NCBI GenBank assembly: GCA_947184155.2
Contig: CAMXCT020001013.1
Span: 62,001-126,000 of the forward strand
From: Cladocopium goreaui
Taxonomy: Eukaryota; Sar; Dinophyceae; Suessiales; Symbiodiniaceae
Length of the DNA: 64,000 bases
Direction of reading: 5' to 3'
The notes under the pieces were generated by a model, which was not told the origin of the DNA, made no database searches, and saw nothing but the letters and a program-made list of their open reading frames with translations. Position numbers and translations under genes: made by a program. Of the stretch, positions 61,833 to 64,000 are shown one piece after another (position 1 is the first letter of the stretch; the number at the start of each line of letters is the position of its first letter).

Positions 61833-61944
61833 CTCTTAATCCATCTATACACAGTATAGTATATAAATCACTATAATTCATTAAAAATCAATGACACTCA
61901 TTCAGTGTCACTCAATCTACACCGGATTTTGCTGGAATCGGCAT

Positions 61945-62085
61945 CACATTGAGGGCCTCCTCAGACAGACGTTGCGACAGCTTCAGCTGGGACAAGAGTT
62001 CGGCGTTCTCGTTCTCGGACAGGTGCAACGGCAGCCTCGGACGCAGATGCTGTGGATGGCTTTTCCACGTCCAAAAAACAAGCGC
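61945..62085 (-). CDS. exon-like block, ENENAELLSQLKLSQRLSEE
   Basis: After CACCAG: ALVFWTWKSHPQHLRPRLPL, HLSENENAELLSQLKLSQRL, SEEALNVMP. Heptad-like leucines suggest a coiled coil; third positions are nearly all G or C. A second minus frame is also open (KPSTASASEAAVAPVRERER) but less biased, and the plus strand offers GTGAGT at 62089. Confidence 0.45.
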
Positions 62086-62139
62086 CTGGTGAGTAGTCTG
62101 GCATCTTCATCGCATTTTGAGGTTGATTTTCTTAAATCT

Positions 62140-62400
62140 TAAAAACATGTTGCACATATAAAATATATAATATTATAAAATATATAGTATATAATATATA
62201 ATATGTAATATAATATAATATAATATAATATAATAATATATATATATATATTTGTTGTAGATTATACAAACATATTACTAGGTTTATATACTTAATTAAG
62301 ATTATACTATATAATTATAATCGATACTGTATATTATATATACTAAATTTATGATATACAACATATAATAATATAATATATATATATTAATATATAATAT
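62140..62400. repeat. AT-rich (TAATA)n/(TA)n tract
   Basis: TATAATATAATATAATATAA and TA runs over 260 bp. Confidence 0.88.
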
Positions 62401-62404
62401 GGAT

Positions 62405-62530
62405 GGCAGCCTCAAAAAGGCCAAGGCGTCTAAAAGAAAAATGGTCGGCCTCCCAGGCCAACCGTTGCCGAGTCACATCATTGGCCCCTTCCGTTTGACC
62501 GTCTTTCGACGTGCCCCGTCCTGGTAAGAC
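62405..62530 (-). CDS. exon-like block, RQRLAWEADHFSFRRLGLFE
   Basis: GRGTSKDGQTEGANDVTRQR, LAWEADHFSFRRLGLFEAAI. Protein-like, unrecognised. Confidence 0.4.
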
Positions 62531-62559
62531 GAACACCAAAGGAACAAAGGGGGCCCTAC

Positions 62560-62720
62560 GCAACAAGCATGTTGATGAAACAGGCAAACATTGTGGCGTT
62601 GGAAACCTCTGACACTGGGAGTTTTTCGGAAACAGTGCCGTTCGAAACTTCTGGATTTTCAACGGAGGGTTTGCTGTTTTGATCCGTGGAGAACCCGTTC
62701 TGGGATGGTTTCAAGCCCAT
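62560..62720 (-). CDS. exon-like block, Ser/Glu/Val-rich
   Basis: NGFSTDQNSKPSVENPEVSN, GTVSEKLPVSEVSNATMFAC, FINMLVA, stop. Repeats of VS(E/N) suggest a disordered segment. Confidence 0.35.
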
Positions 62721-62848
62721 ACCCGTGTAAACACCAACAAGATTGGCTATTGTCATTGTGGAACAAATATTCAAATCAAAATTGGTAAACACAACACCTG
62801 AAATTAAACTCATTTTGATGGGATAGTTACCCTCACTACTCATCATTT

Positions 62849-62990
62849 CCACAAAGTGGCGCCCCATAGTTGGCTAAGTTGGCTTGTACCTCCTCTAGCT
62901 AACGGTTTATGGTAGATATCTATTGTGGTATATGGGGTTATAAACCAACCAAACATTGGGGTATAAACCAACCAAACATTGGTGGCCACA
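62849..62990. mobile_element. M2 element, diverged with internal duplication
   Basis: CACAAAGTGGCGCCCCATAG left, AACATTGGTGGCCACA right; TATAAACCAACCAAACATTGG is present twice. Confidence 0.6.
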
Positions 62991-63138
62991 CCTCTCCCAG
63001 CAGCGCCACTTGAAGCGTTACGCCAAAGGAGTACCTCTATTTTCAGCCATCGGGACACACCAGGGCTTTATTCAGCGGAACAAGAAGTACGGATAAACCC
63101 AATGTCACCGGACTCAAACTGCAATGTTTCTTATGTCT

Positions 63139-63245
63139 TACCCTCTGGTTATGTCAAAATAGCTATGGAAAATCACCATTTATAGTGGATTTTCCCATTG
63201 AACATGGTGATTTTCCATAGTTATGTGAAAGTTTACCAGAGGGTA
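63139..63245. mobile_element. M1 element, 107 bp
   Basis: TACCCTCTGGTTATGTCAA left, GTGAAAGTTTACCAGAGGGTA right. Minus-strand exon FLTTCMIFSELPS runs into its donor. Confidence 0.88.
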
Positions 63246-63279
63246 ATTCAGAAAATATCATGCAGGTGGTTAAGAACTG
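63237..63279 (-). CDS. small exon ending in the M1 donor, FLTTCMIFSELPS
   Basis: Acceptor CCATGCAG, then FLTTCMIFSELPS and G|GTAAAC, phase 1 as in 59040-59100. The following acceptor is not found in phase. Confidence 0.35.
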
Positions 63280-63549
63280 CATGGAATCCAGGAATCCTCG
63301 AGGAAACTGTTGGGATTTGCCAACACATTCCCTGGCCATTTGCCAAGCAAATCAAGAAAATAGAAGAACATCCGCTGGAAAATACCCAATCAAAACTTAC
63401 TATAGGGATGTTGTGGGTCTGCAGTCCAACATGGAAAAACCCAGACTTCCTGAACAAGCAAGTGGACGTATGACAATGTTCAAAACCCCGGTTGGTTGAT
63501 GATAGGGTATCATACATGATCATACCAAGCAATGTATTGGGGAATATCA

Positions 63550-63612
63550 CGATCCATCATCCCGTTCTCAACCAGAATAAGGGACGACACAGCAGTGCCA
63601 ATCTTAGATACC
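63550..63612 (-). CDS. possible serine beta-lactamase/LACTB-family exon
   Basis: After a GCTTGCAG acceptor: VSKIGTAVSSLILVENGMMD, RD. This matches the helix following the active serine in class C-type penicillin-binding/beta-lactamase proteins (S-V-S-K-x-x-T-A-x-x-x-x-x-L-V-E-x-G-x-x-D). The serine itself would be completed across the splice. In eukaryotes the family includes mitochondrial LACTB-like proteases. Single short exon, so tentative. Confidence 0.35.
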
Positions 63613-63818
63613 CTGCAAGCAAACTTATTCTTAGCTGGTGAACGTGGATAATCCAACACCAAAAGACTAAAGGATTAGTTTCTACCCATCTAGTCGATTG
63701 ACCTAGACAGGGTCTTGAGCACTCCTCAAATGAATCGTGAAATTTTGATATGGGGGTTTTCCAAATCCAGGACATGCCCTTATCATCCGCCTTGGTTTGT
63801 CGTTGCTCTTTACCAAAC

Positions 63819-63903
63819 ACTTTCTAATGTTTCCCAGTAGCATCCCAACGGTTCTCGATCTTTGCGTGTTGCATACTCGCTTTTGCCGGTCCCCAACATG
63901 TTT
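63819..63903 (-). CDS. exon-like block, LGTGKSEYATRKDREPLGCY
   Basis: NMLGTGKSEYATRKDREPLG, CYWETLES. An ATG opens it; could be a start exon. Unrecognised. Confidence 0.35.
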
Positions 63904-64000
63904 GCAGGTCGCTAAAACAACAACAAAATTCATTAATATAGTAATCATTTGAATGGGTATATTCATGGGGATATAGTGGAGTACGTCGTATATCCATATA

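Noticed and set aside
9604-63245. Many near-identical 100-bp repeats suggesting a CRISPR-like or regulatory array.
   Set aside because: They are dispersed inverted-repeat elements of several families with different spacing and orientation, not a regular array with unique spacers.
63550-63820. Whole 87-codon minus-strand frame as one membrane protein.
   Set aside because: The second half changes character at a clear GCTTGCAG acceptor; a different frame after it matches a known fold better.

Overview
The window looks like nuclear DNA of a dinoflagellate, most likely of the Symbiodinium/Polarella type. Evidence seen in the sequence: coding sequence is split into many short exons; several introns of a well-recognised protein kinase begin with GA or GC instead of GT while ending in AG; exons are much more GC-rich than the AT-rich introns; and the intervening DNA is crowded with short inverted-repeat elements, (TA)n tracts and (AGT)n triplet tracts. 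No rRNA gene, clear tRNA gene, CRISPR array or prokaryote-like operon was seen. Exon edges were read by eye without transcripts, so most are approximate.

Layout. 56-5069 (+): remains of one large multi-exon gene or gene-like mobile element. Its 3' half (2393-5069) is seven in-frame exon blocks; its 5' half (56-1480) is broken into several frames. From memory it resembles a very abundant uncharacterised dinoflagellate protein family. 5070-7361: repeats, no convincing gene. 7362-14001 (-): an N-myristoylated CDPK/CaMK-type protein kinase, read from a Met-Gly start through subdomains I-VII to an APE-like site; the rest of the domain and any EF hands are not found. About 15600-31450 (-), possibly to 36960: many small exons of one or more HMG-box-like, Lys/Ala-rich nuclear proteins, interrupted at 19820-21870 by a block of (AGT)n repeats. 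33900-36760 (+): weak exon-like blocks including a Cys/His-rich segment. 39150-63900 (-): a long run of minus-strand exon-like blocks from several unidentified genes, with a PAS-like end (45.0 kb), a possible reverse-transcriptase scrap (42.1 kb) and a possible serine beta-lactamase-family exon (63.6 kb). Nearly all recognisable coding sequence right of 7.3 kb is on the minus strand, as expected for dinoflagellate unidirectional gene arrays.

The main signal is at the boundary between exons and repeats. The commonest repeat (called M1 here; about 30 full or partial copies of roughly 105 bp) has terminal inverted repeats starting TACCCTCTGGTAAAC. Each end contains a splice donor (CTG|GTAAAC) and, read the other way, a splice acceptor (TTACCAG|AGGGTA). 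Several minus-strand exons run open right up to an M1 end: 59040-59100, 52008-52055, 44131-44239, 27300-27355, 26541-26625, 23258-23379. At 58905-59039 the reading phase fits exactly if the intron starts at the M1 donor. A second family (M3, CTGGTTGGTGG...CCACCAACCAG, 4-bp target duplications in three copies) has four copies whose terminal CAG lies immediately before an open exon. This is the expected picture of introner-like elements, transposons that carry splice sites and create introns, here from at least two and perhaps three families in one region.

M4-M8, minisatellites and microsatellites fill most of the remaining non-coding DNA.
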